64,000 nt of DNA from APNM01 sp040361335 (GTDB lineage Bacteria > Pseudomonadota > Gammaproteobacteria > Nevskiales > Salinisphaeraceae). Where the stretch lies: contig NZ_APNM01000003.1 of the NCBI RefSeq assembly GCF_040361335.1, positions 1 through 64,000 on the forward strand, written 5' to 3'. The notes below the pieces were generated by a model that was not told where the DNA came from, ran no database searches, and saw nothing but the letters and a program-made list of their open reading frames with translations. The position numbers and the translations under genes are program-made. This document shows, piece by piece, positions 33,982 through 42,170 of this stretch (positions are counted from its first letter, which is position 1; every line of letters starts with the position of its first letter).

Positions 33982-34621
33982 GATCCAGTTTCTCCAGCCT
34001 CAGCTTGTACACGTGGCCGCGCAGCCGAAAGAAGGCCGGGTAGCGGTCCGGGTCCGCCACCCGCATCCGGTCGAATTGCGCCGCGATGGTGTCGTGGGGG
34101 TCGAGCTCGCTGTCCGCGGGGCGGCGCCGACGGCGGTAGGTGGGTTCGATGTCCGTCGGTTGCGGCCGGGGGCGCGGGTCGGCTGCCAGCGACAGGGCCT
34201 CGTCCATGAGCGCCAGCTCGGCCTCGAACAGGCGCCGGTCGATCTCGTCGTGGAGGGCGTGCGGCGGCACGTCGATCCGCCGCTGCGCCCAGATGGCGCC
34301 GGTGTCCGGCTCGTCGGCGGCCGCCAGCAGCGTGACCGTGATCGTCTCCGCCCCTTCCAGGATCGACCAGACATGCGGACTCCAGCCCCGGCCGCGCGGC
34401 AGGTCGCTGGCGTGCAGCACCAGGGCGTGCCGGAACCGGGCCCGCGTCGCGGCATCGACGAGCTCGCCGCAGGACACCAGGAAAAGCAGGTCGCCACCCG
34501 TCAGTTCCCGGGTCGAGCGCGCGAGGCGGATGTCGTGATGCTCGCGCCGGCGGGCGATCCAGCCTTCCAGCCAGGCGTTCACGGGATGGTCCGGGCTGCT
34601 GCAGAGGATGCTTATATCCAT
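33965..34621 (-). CDS. Formyltransferase-like protein of the pseudaminic acid operon
   Basis: A 218-residue protein related to the formyl-group transferase domain of methionyl-tRNA and sugar N-formyltransferases. The core HASDLPRGRGWSPHVWSILEG...VTLL...DTGAIWAQ preserves His70, the RG loop and Asp106 of the family. The Asn normally two residues before the His is Val68. It overlaps pseG by 10 bp and pseI by 17 bp, so it belongs to the pathway. No PseH-type N-acetyltransferase gene is present, and this gene occupies the place where that step would be. It may N-formylate the 4-amino group (PseJ-like role). That is inference. Confidence 0.8.
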   Translation of the reverse strand: MDISILCSSPDHPVNAWLEGWIARRREHHDIRLARSTRELTGGDLLFLVSCGELVDAATRARFRHALVLHASDLPRGRGWSPHVWSILEGAETITVTLLAAADEPDTGAIWAQRRIDVPPHALHDEIDRRLFEAELALMDEALSLAADPRPRPQPTDIEPTYRRRRRPADSELDPHDTIAAQFDRMRVADPDRYPAFFRLRGHVYKLRLEKLDHDPGD

Positions 34622-35706
34622 GGGCCGTCCCCGGTCATCGCGGCGGCGACGCGTCCGGCACCCCGACCGTCGACGAGCGCCATGCCGCATGCGCTCATTT
34701 CGCGCATGGTACCCGGCTCGGCCAGCAGCCGGCGCGCGGCCCGCGCGACACGGTCGGCGGTCGCCGGCATCTGCGGCGGTCCTTCGACGTGGATGGCGGC
34801 GCCCGCCCGCACCAGGGCCCGGGCGATCGGGGCCTGGTTGGCGGCAAGCGTCGTCACCACCGTCGGCAGGCCGAGACAACAGCGCTCCCAGGAGGTGGTG
34901 CCCGCCGCGCCGATCGCCAGATCATGCGCGGCCATCAGTGCCGCCATGTCCGCCACGTCGACCCGCACCCGGCAGTGTCCGCCCAGGGCGGCCGCGCGCT
35001 CGCATACGTCGTCGAGCCAGGGGGCGCCGCCGCCCTTGACGACGGTGATGTCCGCTTCCGCCGGCAGGTCTGTCCGACCCAGGGCGGTCAGGATGGCACC
35101 CGTTCCGTTATCGCGGTCGACGCCGCCGAGGCTGACCAACAGCCGCTTTCGCGGCCGGTCGAATCGCCGCGCCAGCCGGGCGCGTTGCGCCGCGAACTGG
35201 TCCCGCAGCAGGGCGTGATCCGCCCCCAACAGCAGGCGCGCGTCCGGATTCACGCGGCCGGCGTAGTCGGCCGGTTGCCGGTACGGGGTCTGATCCAGCA
35301 ACGCCGTGCAGCGGTGATCACGGTCGGTGAGGTCGGTGACGACCAGGAGGTTGTCGCTGCATGGCCGCACGGCATCCTCCCAGTGTGCCTCCAGGCCATA
35401 ATGGTCGACCACCAGCCAATCCCAGGGGACGCCGTCATCCAGGGCCGCGGCCGTGCCGTCGGCATCGGGCCGCCAGTCCGGGAGCATCGCCTCCGGGCCG
35501 CCGTCCTCGCCGGCTTCGCCGCGGTCGAGGACGGTCACGGGGAAGCCGGCGTCCCGGACGGTCCGGATGAGATCGCCGGGCAGGGCGCGGCTGACGAAGC
35601 GACAGTCGTGGCCGTCGCGGGCGAGCCGCCGCGCCAGCGTGAGACAACGGGCGACATGGCCGCTGCCGATGGTCCGCGATGCGTCGGCGCGGAACGCGAT
35701 CCTCAT
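34612..35706 (-). CDS. pseG: UDP-2,4-diacetamido-trideoxy-altropyranose hydrolase
   Basis: PseG removes UDP from the 2,4-diamido sugar before condensation by PseI. The 364-residue GT-B-like protein begins IAFRADASRTIGSGHVARCLTLARRL, with the catalytic GSGHV histidine. It has WLVVDHYGLEAHWE, LVSLGGVDRDNGTGAIL and the C-terminal AIGAAGTTSWERCCLGLPTVVTTLAANQ. I chose the ATG at 35706, where homology begins; open frame continues upstream. It lies 25 bp behind pseC. Confidence 0.92.
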   Translation of the reverse strand: MRIAFRADASRTIGSGHVARCLTLARRLARDGHDCRFVSRALPGDLIRTVRDAGFPVTVLDRGEAGEDGGPEAMLPDWRPDADGTAAALDDGVPWDWLVVDHYGLEAHWEDAVRPCSDNLLVVTDLTDRDHRCTALLDQTPYRQPADYAGRVNPDARLLLGADHALLRDQFAAQRARLARRFDRPRKRLLVSLGGVDRDNGTGAILTALGRTDLPAEADITVVKGGGAPWLDDVCERAAALGGHCRVRVDVADMAALMAAHDLAIGAAGTTSWERCCLGLPTVVTTLAANQAPIARALVRAGAAIHVEGPPQMPATADRVARAARRLLAEPGTMREMSACGMALVDGRGAGRVAAAMTGDGPWI

Positions 35707-35731
35707 GCCCCGGCCCTCCGCGGCATCGCGC

Positions 35732-36895
35732 TCAGGCCGTGTCCAGCGCGCGTTCGAGAGCCGCCACCACACGATCCTGATCGGCCTCCGCCATTGTCGG
35801 GAACAACGGCAGGGTCAGGGCGCCGGCATAGTAGCGCTCGGCCTCGGGGAAATCGCCGGGCGCGAATCCCCGGGCGCGGTAATAGGGCTGGGTGTGCACG
35901 GGGATGTAGTGCACGTTCACGCCCACGCCGGCGGCGCGCATCGCCTCGAAGATCCGGCGCCGGCGCGGGACGAGTTCCGCGTCCAGGCGCACGGCGTAGA
36001 GATGGCAGGCGGACAGGTCCGGAGGCGCGGGACGCGGGGTCGGCGTGACCGGCAGATGCGCGAGCGCGCGATCATAGCGCTCGGCCAGGGCGTTGCGACG
36101 CTCGACATAAGTCGTCAGGCGCCGCAGTTGGCTGCGCCCGAGGGCGGCCTGCATCTCGGTCATGCGGTAGTTGCCGCCGAGTTCCACCTGGGCGTAGGCC
36201 CAGGGGCCGTCCGGCGCGTCGGGAACGTCGTCCGTGTCCCGGGTGACACCATGGCTCCGGACCCGCCGCAGCCGCGCCGCCAGTTCGGGGTCATCGGTCG
36301 TGGCCGCGCCACCCTCGCCGGTGGTGACGATCTTGACCGGATGGAAGCTGAATACCGTGATGTCCGAGAACATGCAAGCGCCGACCGGCGCGCCGGCGTG
36401 GCGAGCGCCGACGGCGTGGGCGGCGTCCTCGATCACGCGGAAGCCGTACTCCTCGGCCAACGCGCCGATGGCGCGCATGTCGCAGGAACGTCCCGCGAAA
36501 TGCACCGGCATCACCACGTCCGGCAGGCGGCCGCGCTCGCGCGCCTCGGCGAGCCTGGCGGCCAGCGCCGCCGGGTCCATGTTCAGGGTCTCGGGATCGA
36601 CGTCGACGAAATCCACGTCCGCGCCGCACAGGCGCGCGGCGTTGGGCGAGGCGACATAGGTGACGGGCGAGGTCCACATGAGACCGCCGGGACCGAGCCC
36701 CAGCGCGCGGCAGGCGGCGTGCAGCGCCGAGCTGGCGCTGTTCATGGCGACCGCGTGGGCGGCGCCGACGCGGTCGGCCAGGTCCGCCTCGAAGGCCGGG
36801 ACCCGCGGGCCCTGGGTGATCAGCTCGGCCCGCAGCGCCTCGGTGACCGCGGCAATGTCCTCCTCGGTGATCTCCTGGCGTCCGTACGGGATCAT
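35732..36895 (-). CDS. pseC: UDP-4-amino-4,6-dideoxy-N-acetyl-altrosamine transaminase
   Basis: PseC is the PLP-dependent DegT/DnrJ-type aminotransferase that aminates C4 of the keto sugar made by PseB. The 387-residue protein carries PYGRQEITEEDIAAVTEAL at the start and the segments MWTSPVTYVASPNAA, DVVMPVHFAGRSCDM and IEDAAHAVGA. The PLP lysine Lys188 lies in FSFHPVKIVTTGEGG, with GGNYRMTEMQAALG further on. The ATG overlaps the pseB stop (ATGA). Confidence 0.95.
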   Translation of the reverse strand: MIPYGRQEITEEDIAAVTEALRAELITQGPRVPAFEADLADRVGAAHAVAMNSASSALHAACRALGLGPGGLMWTSPVTYVASPNAARLCGADVDFVDVDPETLNMDPAALAARLAEARERGRLPDVVMPVHFAGRSCDMRAIGALAEEYGFRVIEDAAHAVGARHAGAPVGACMFSDITVFSFHPVKIVTTGEGGAATTDDPELAARLRRVRSHGVTRDTDDVPDAPDGPWAYAQVELGGNYRMTEMQAALGRSQLRRLTTYVERRNALAERYDRALAHLPVTPTPRPAPPDLSACHLYAVRLDAELVPRRRRIFEAMRAAGVGVNVHYIPVHTQPYYRARGFAPGDFPEAERYYAGALTLPLFPTMAEADQDRVVAALERALDTA

Positions 36896-37893
36896 AGGCC
36901 GGCGAGATGGTTGACGCGCCGGATCTCGTCGACGTCGAGGAAGTGCTCGTTTGTGCCCGATTGGTACTCGAACTGGAAGGGCACCGGGGTCCCCGTCTCG
37001 CCCAGCACGTTGGTCGCGTAGTCGATGTCCTGGTTGTGGAACTTGATCGTGGGCTTGATCACGTAGTGGTCGCGGAACTCCAGGGTCAGGTGGGAGTCGT
37101 CCGCCGGGCACATGACCTCGTGCAGCTTCTCCCCCGGCCGGATCCCGACCACCGTGGTGGTGGCGTCCGGGGCCATCGCCCGGGCCACGTCGATGATGCG
37201 TACGGAGGGGATCTTGGGCACGAAGGTCTCGCCCCCGTACATGCGCTCGAAGCTCTTGAGGACGAAGTCCACGCCCTGCTGCAGGGTGATCCAGAACCGG
37301 GTCATGCGCTCGTCCGTGATCGGCAACTCGGTGGCGCCCTCATCCAGGAGGCTCCGGAAGCAGGGCACCACCGAGCCGCGCGAGCCGACGACGTTGCCGT
37401 AGCGCACCACCGAGAACCGCGTCGGCCGGCCGCCGGCGATGTTGTTGCCGGCCACGAACAGCTTGTCCGAAGCGAGCTTGGTCGCGCCGTAGAGGTTGAG
37501 CGGGTTGGCGGCCTTGTCGGTGGACAGGGCGATCACGCGCTCGACGTCGTTGGCCAGGGCCGCGTCGATGACGTTCTCCGCCCCGTGGACGTTGGTCTTC
37601 ACGCACTCCATGGGGTTGTATTCGGCGGCCGGCACCTGCTTCAGGGCAGCGGCGTGCACCACGTAATCGATGCCGTGCATCGCCTGCTGCAGGCGCGCCC
37701 GATCGCGCACGTCGCCGAGGAAGAAGCGCAGGCACTCGTGGTCGAGGCCGCGTTGCATCTCGTATTGCTTGAGCTCGTCGCGGGAGAAGATCACCAGACG
37801 CCGGGGGCGGTGGCGTTCGAGCACCGTGCGCACGAAACGCTGTCCGAACGAGCCGGTGCCGCCCGTCACCAGGATGCTTTTGTCGTCGAGCAT
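36892..37893 (-). CDS. pseB: UDP-N-acetylglucosamine 4,6-dehydratase (inverting)
   Basis: PseB starts pseudaminic acid synthesis by dehydrating UDP-GlcNAc with C5 inversion. The 333-residue short-chain dehydrogenase shows ILVTGGTGSFGQRFVRTVL, DVRDRARLQQAM and the PseB-type motifs HAAALKQVPAAEYNPMECVKTN, ALSTDKAANPLNLYGATKLASDKL (catalytic Tyr/Lys) and YGNVVGSRGSVVP. The ATG at 37893 follows GGGGAGAAT. It is the first gene of the minus-strand operon; the 145-bp gap to the divergent second nonulosonate operon should hold both promoters. Confidence 0.95.
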   Translation of the reverse strand: MLDDKSILVTGGTGSFGQRFVRTVLERHRPRRLVIFSRDELKQYEMQRGLDHECLRFFLGDVRDRARLQQAMHGIDYVVHAAALKQVPAAEYNPMECVKTNVHGAENVIDAALANDVERVIALSTDKAANPLNLYGATKLASDKLFVAGNNIAGGRPTRFSVVRYGNVVGSRGSVVPCFRSLLDEGATELPITDERMTRFWITLQQGVDFVLKSFERMYGGETFVPKIPSVRIIDVARAMAPDATTTVVGIRPGEKLHEVMCPADDSHLTLEFRDHYVIKPTIKFHNQDIDYATNVLGETGTPVPFQFEYQSGTNEHFLDVDEIRRVNHLAGL

Positions 37894-38038
37894 ATTCTCC
37901 CCGTTTTCCCCGCGCCCCCGTGGGAACGGCAGACTATGCCCCCGGCCGTGGCGGGGCCGCAACCGCCGTTCGCGTGCCGCCCCCGCCGGTTTCTTATAGC
38001 ATCTGACCTGATTCGTGTCCCGGCAGGATGCAGCGAAC

Positions 38039-39112
38039 GTGAAACCGATCCAGCTCGGCAACCGGCAGGTGGGCGGCGGCGCGCCGGTCTACGTGACCTT
38101 CGAGGCGGGGCCCACCCATTGCGGACTCGAATCCGCGAAGCGGCTGGTCACGGCCGCCGCGCGGGCGGGCGCGGACGCGGTCAAGTTCCAGGTGGTCGAT
38201 CCGGATCGCATGGTCGCGGACAGGACGCAGCCGTTCGAATACGAGGTGCTGGCCGATCGCGCCACGGGGCGCACCGAGCGGGTCAGCGAGCCGCTGTACG
38301 ATCTGCTGGCGCGACGGGCACTGTCGCCGCACGAGTGGCGCCGTCTCAAGCGCCACGCGGACGAGGCCGGGTTGGCGTTCTTCGCCACGGTGGCCTTCGA
38401 GGACGAGATCGACCTGGTACGCGAACTCGGTTGTCACTCGATCAAGATCGCCTCCGCCGACGTCAATCACCTGCCGCTGATCCGGCGCGCGGCGGCCACC
38501 GGCCTCTGCATCCAGCTGGACACCGGCAGCGCCACGCTCGGCGAGATCGAGACCGCGGTGGAGGCGATCCGGGACGCCGGCAACGACGACATCATCATCC
38601 ACCACTGCCCCTCCGGTTACCCGGCGCGCCTGGCGAGCGTCAACCTGCGGATCATCACGACGCTCAAGCAGTTGTTCCCCCACCCCGTGGCCTTCTCCGA
38701 TCACACGCCGGGCCGGGATATGGACATCGCCGCCGTGGCGCTGGGCGCCGATCTCGTGGAGAAGACCATCACCGAGGATCGGACGACCCGCTCGGTGGAG
38801 CACATCATGTCGCTGGAGCCCGCGGATATGACTGATTTCGTGCGCGCCATCCGCGATCTCGAGGTCGCGCTCGGCGACACGCGCCGGCAGTTGCACGCGG
38901 AAGAGCGCCGGCGTCGGCTGCAGGTGCGGCGCAGTGCCTTCCTCGCCGGCGACGTGTGCGCCGGTGCACGGCTGGGCGACGCCCCGGTGGTCTTCCGCCG
39001 GCCCGGCGACGGCCTGGCGCCGGACGCCTACGAACGCCTGCTCGACGCGCGCTTCGCCCGCGACCTGCCCGCCGGCGCCAAGCTCGGTGTCGCCGATCTG
39101 GTATCGACATGA
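38039..39112 (+). CDS. NeuB-family nonulosonic acid synthase (second copy)
   Basis: A 357-residue sialic-acid-synthase-family enzyme, distinct from PseI. It has VYVTFEAGPTHCGLESAKRLVTAAARAGADAVKFQ, FFATVAFEDEIDLVRELGCHSIKIASADVNHL, IHHCPSGYPA and AFSDHTPGRDMDIAAVALGADLVEKTI. A C-terminal SAF domain follows (RRSAFLAGDVCAGARLGDAPVVFRRPGDGL). The GTG at 38039 (VKPIQLGNRQVGGGAPVYV) matches the family N-terminus and follows AGGA; an upstream GTG at 38015 is less likely. It starts a plus-strand operon whose next genes are coupled by four-base overlaps. The product is probably sialic-, legionaminic- or pseudaminic-like, undetermined. Confidence 0.87.
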   Translation: MKPIQLGNRQVGGGAPVYVTFEAGPTHCGLESAKRLVTAAARAGADAVKFQVVDPDRMVADRTQPFEYEVLADRATGRTERVSEPLYDLLARRALSPHEWRRLKRHADEAGLAFFATVAFEDEIDLVRELGCHSIKIASADVNHLPLIRRAAATGLCIQLDTGSATLGEIETAVEAIRDAGNDDIIIHHCPSGYPARLASVNLRIITTLKQLFPHPVAFSDHTPGRDMDIAAVALGADLVEKTITEDRTTRSVEHIMSLEPADMTDFVRAIRDLEVALGDTRRQLHAEERRRRLQVRRSAFLAGDVCAGARLGDAPVVFRRPGDGLAPDAYERLLDARFARDLPAGAKLGVADLVST

Positions 39113-39798
39113 GCTGTCTCGCCGTGATTCCGGCGCGGGGCGGCTCGCGGCGCCTGCCGCGCAAGAACATCGCCGATTTCGGCGGCCGGCCGATCATCGC
39201 CTGGACCGTGGCCGCGGCCCTGGAGACGGGCCGTTTCGATCGGGTCGTGGTGTCCACCGACGACGCCGATATCGCGCGGGTCGCGTCCGATGCCGGCGCG
39301 GCCGTCGCAGAACGGCCTCCGGCACTGGCGTCGGACGCGGCGCGGGTCGTGGATGCCTGCCTCGATCTGCTCGACCGCGAAAGCGCGCAGGGCCGGGACT
39401 ACGGCACGCTGTGTTGCCTCTATCCCACCGCCCCCCTGCGCCGCGCCGACGACATCGCCGCGGTCCTGGACTTGCTGGAGCCGGGGGTGTGCGACTTTGC
39501 GATGGCGACCACCCGCTACACGCACCCGCCACACCAGGCCCTGGTTGCTGAGGGGGACGGTCGCCTGCGCCCCTTCTGGCCCGAACTGGTGGAGCGGCGT
39601 GCGGCCGAGCTGGGCGAACTGTATGTGGACAACGGCAGCACCTATGCCGCGGATGTGGGGGCGTTCCGCCGCCATCGCAGCTTCCATGGCCCCGGCCTGC
39701 GCGGTTGGTGCATGCCCTTCGCGCGCTCGATCGACATCGACGAGGGCGAGGACCTGGCGCTGGCGCGGCGGCTGGCCGACACGGGCGGGTTGCCGTGA
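39109..39798 (+). CDS. CMP-nonulosonate cytidylyltransferase (NeuA/PseF-like)
   Basis: This enzyme activates a nonulosonic acid with CTP. The 229-residue protein begins with the family signature AVIPARGGSRRLPRKNIADFGGRPIIAWTV. It has VVVSTDDADIARVA, LCCLYPTAPLRRADDI and the C-terminal FARSIDIDEGEDLALARRL metal/CMP site. It overlaps the NeuB-type gene by four bases (ATGA). As it is the only CMP-synthetase in the window, it may serve both this pathway and the pse operon, which lacks its own pseF. Confidence 0.9.
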   Translation: MSCLAVIPARGGSRRLPRKNIADFGGRPIIAWTVAAALETGRFDRVVVSTDDADIARVASDAGAAVAERPPALASDAARVVDACLDLLDRESAQGRDYGTLCCLYPTAPLRRADDIAAVLDLLEPGVCDFAMATTRYTHPPHQALVAEGDGRLRPFWPELVERRAAELGELYVDNGSTYAADVGAFRRHRSFHGPGLRGWCMPFARSIDIDEGEDLALARRLADTGGLP

Positions 39799-40769
39799 GG
39801 CTGCTGATTGTCGGGGCGGGGTCGATCGGCCGCCGGCACGCCGCGAACGCGGTGGGTCGCGCGGAAGTCCTGCTGCACGACCGCGATCCGGACCGGGCCC
39901 GGGACGTGGCCGCGGCGACCGGTACGACCGCCTGCGACACCCTGGAGGCCGCGCTCGCCCGGTGGCCGGCCGCCGCGATCGTGGCGACCCCGCACGGCGA
40001 GCACGCCGCCACCGCCGCCCGCCTGCTCGCGGCCGGCTGCCACTGCCTGGTCGAGAAGCCGCTGGCGGACCGTCTGGCGGCGGCGCATGACCTGGTCGAG
40101 CGCGCCGCCGCGGCGGACCGGCGGCTGTACGTGGCCTGCAACATGCGCTTCCATGCCGGCCCGGCCACGCTCAAGACGAACCTGGCCGCCATCGGCCGGC
40201 CGCTGTTCGCCCGCGCCCATTTCGGCAACTGGCTGCCGGGCATGCGCCCCGGCGTCGATCCCCGCGATCTCTACTGCGCCCGCCGTGCCGACGGCGGCGG
40301 CGTGGTGCTCGACGGCATCCACGAGCTGGATTACCTGACCTGGCTGCTGGGGCCGGTCACCGCCGCGCGCGGCGACACGGCCCGCCTGGGCACGGTGACG
40401 GTCGACGCCGAGGACTATGCCGCGATCGCGCTGGACCACGGCGGCGTGCGTTCGCAGATCCATCTCGATTATCTGCGTGCCCGCAAGCGCCGCGGTTGCG
40501 AGATCGTGGGCACCGACGGCGTGCTCGTCTGGGAGAGCGAGGGCAAGCGGCCCGAGCATTGCCGGGTGCGGCTGTATCGGCGCGACAGCGAGGGCTGGGA
40601 TACGCTGATGGAGGAGCCGGACCTCGATCCGGACATTGCCTACCGCAACATGCTCGAACGCTTCCTGGCGGCGGCGACGGGCGGGCCGGACACCGACTTG
40701 CTGGACGGTGCCACGGCCGCCGCCGAGCTGGCGACGGCGCTGGCGATCCGCGACGGGGAGGCGGCATGA
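39795..40769 (+). CDS. Gfo/Idh/MocA-family oxidoreductase
   Basis: A 324-residue NAD(P)-dependent sugar oxidoreductase. The GTG start overlaps the previous stop (GTGA) and opens with the dinucleotide fold LLIVGAGSIGRRHAANAV. CLVEKPLADRLAAAHDLVE carries the family's EKP lysine, and GGGVVLDGIHELDYLTWLLGP is the substrate-side helix with the conserved His. Together with the following aminotransferase, it could oxidise a sugar carbon that is then aminated. The substrate is not known. Confidence 0.88.
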   Translation: MRLLIVGAGSIGRRHAANAVGRAEVLLHDRDPDRARDVAAATGTTACDTLEAALARWPAAAIVATPHGEHAATAARLLAAGCHCLVEKPLADRLAAAHDLVERAAAADRRLYVACNMRFHAGPATLKTNLAAIGRPLFARAHFGNWLPGMRPGVDPRDLYCARRADGGGVVLDGIHELDYLTWLLGPVTAARGDTARLGTVTVDAEDYAAIALDHGGVRSQIHLDYLRARKRRGCEIVGTDGVLVWESEGKRPEHCRVRLYRRDSEGWDTLMEEPDLDPDIAYRNMLERFLAAATGGPDTDLLDGATAAAELATALAIRDGEAA

Positions 40770-42076
40770 GCGACAGCGATCACGGAGACCGCTACGCGGC
40801 GAGCCTGGCCGCGCTCACGGCCGCGGAGCGGGTGATCCCGACGGGCACCCAGACCTTCTCGAAAAGCCCGCTGCACCTGCCGCGCGGGCACGCCCCCCAT
40901 TTCCTGGAAGAGGGGCGGGGCGGACGCGTGCGCGACATCGACGGCAATGAGTATGTCGACCTGATGGCGGCGCTGCTGGCGGTGATGCTCGGCTATCGCG
41001 ATCCGGACGTGGACGCGGCCATCCGCGACCAGCTCGGGCGCGGTATCAGCTTCAGCCTGGCGACCCGGCTCGAAGGGACGCTCGCCGAGCGGCTGGCGGA
41101 CATCCTGCCCAGTGCCGAGATGGTGCGTTTCTTCAAGAACGGCAGCGATGCCACCGCGGCGGCGGTGCGCGTGGCGCGCGCGGCCACCGGCCGTGACCGG
41201 GTCGTGGCGATCGGTTACCACGGCTGGCAGGACTGGTATATCGGCGCGACCACCCGTCGCAAGGGGGTGCCGGCCGCCGTGGCGGCGCTGACCGAGCGCG
41301 TGCCCTACAACGATTTCGCCACCCTGGAAGCAGCTTTCGATACCCACCCGGACGGTATCGCCGCCGTGATCATGGAGCCGGTCCACGGCGAGGAGCCGGC
41401 GCCCGGCTATCTGGCGGGCGTGCGCGAGCTCGCGCACCGCCACGGCGCCGTGCTGGTCTTCGACGAGATCATCACCGGCTGCCGGATCGCCGCCGGCGGC
41501 GCCCAGGCGCACTACGGCGTCACGCCCGACCTGACCTGCCTGGGCAAGGCCCTGGGCAACGGCATGCCGCTGTCGGTGCTGGCGGGTCGGCGCGACCTGA
41601 TGGCCGAGTTCGACGACATCTTCGTGTCCGGGACCTTCGGCGGCGAGAGCCTGTCGCTGGCGGCCGGCATCGCGGTGCTGGATAAGATCGCGGGCGAACC
41701 GGTCATCCCCGCCCTGTGGGGGACCGGGCGGTCATTGACGTCGGCCCTGCGCGAGGCCGCGGCCGCCCATGGTCTCGCGGACGTGGTCCGCGTGGGCGGT
41801 CCCGCCCCGATGCAGGGCGTTACCTTCGCCGATCATCCGAACGCCGCCGCGGACGCCATCCGCACGCTCTACGTCACGGAGATGCTGGCGCGCGGGGTGC
41901 TGACCACGGGCGCCCTGAACGTGATGTACGCCCATGACCGCGATGACGTGTCGCGGGTCGCCGCGGCCTTCGACGGCGCGTTCGAGCGCCTGGCGCGGGA
42001 ACTGCGCCGGCCCGGCCTGGAGAAACGGCTGTCATGCCCCCTGATCCGGCCCGTGTTCTCGGTGCGCGGCGAATGA
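40766..42076 (+). CDS. Class III aminotransferase (glutamate-semialdehyde-aminomutase-like)
   Basis: A 436-residue PLP enzyme of fold type I. It shows VIPTGTQTFSKSPLHLPRGHAP, VRFFKNGSDATAAAVRVARAATGRDRV, VLVFDEIITGCRIAAGGAQAHYGVTPDLTCLGKALGNG (PLP lysine in CLGKALG) and VSGTFGGESLSLAAGIAVL. Its context among sugar genes suggests amination of a keto-sugar or nonulosonate precursor rather than heme synthesis. It is coupled to the oxidoreductase by ATGA; a 94-bp gap follows before the amidotransferase gene. Confidence 0.88.
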   Translation: MSDSDHGDRYAASLAALTAAERVIPTGTQTFSKSPLHLPRGHAPHFLEEGRGGRVRDIDGNEYVDLMAALLAVMLGYRDPDVDAAIRDQLGRGISFSLATRLEGTLAERLADILPSAEMVRFFKNGSDATAAAVRVARAATGRDRVVAIGYHGWQDWYIGATTRRKGVPAAVAALTERVPYNDFATLEAAFDTHPDGIAAVIMEPVHGEEPAPGYLAGVRELAHRHGAVLVFDEIITGCRIAAGGAQAHYGVTPDLTCLGKALGNGMPLSVLAGRRDLMAEFDDIFVSGTFGGESLSLAAGIAVLDKIAGEPVIPALWGTGRSLTSALREAAAAHGLADVVRVGGPAPMQGVTFADHPNAAADAIRTLYVTEMLARGVLTTGALNVMYAHDRDDVSRVAAAFDGAFERLARELRRPGLEKRLSCPLIRPVFSVRGE

Positions 42077-42170
42077 AGGCGGCTTTCGCCCCGTGTGCGG
42101 GGGCCGCTATGATCGCGGCCCTGGAAGCGAGAACGCCCGGGCACGGCCCCGGCCCGGACGCGAGGATTCG

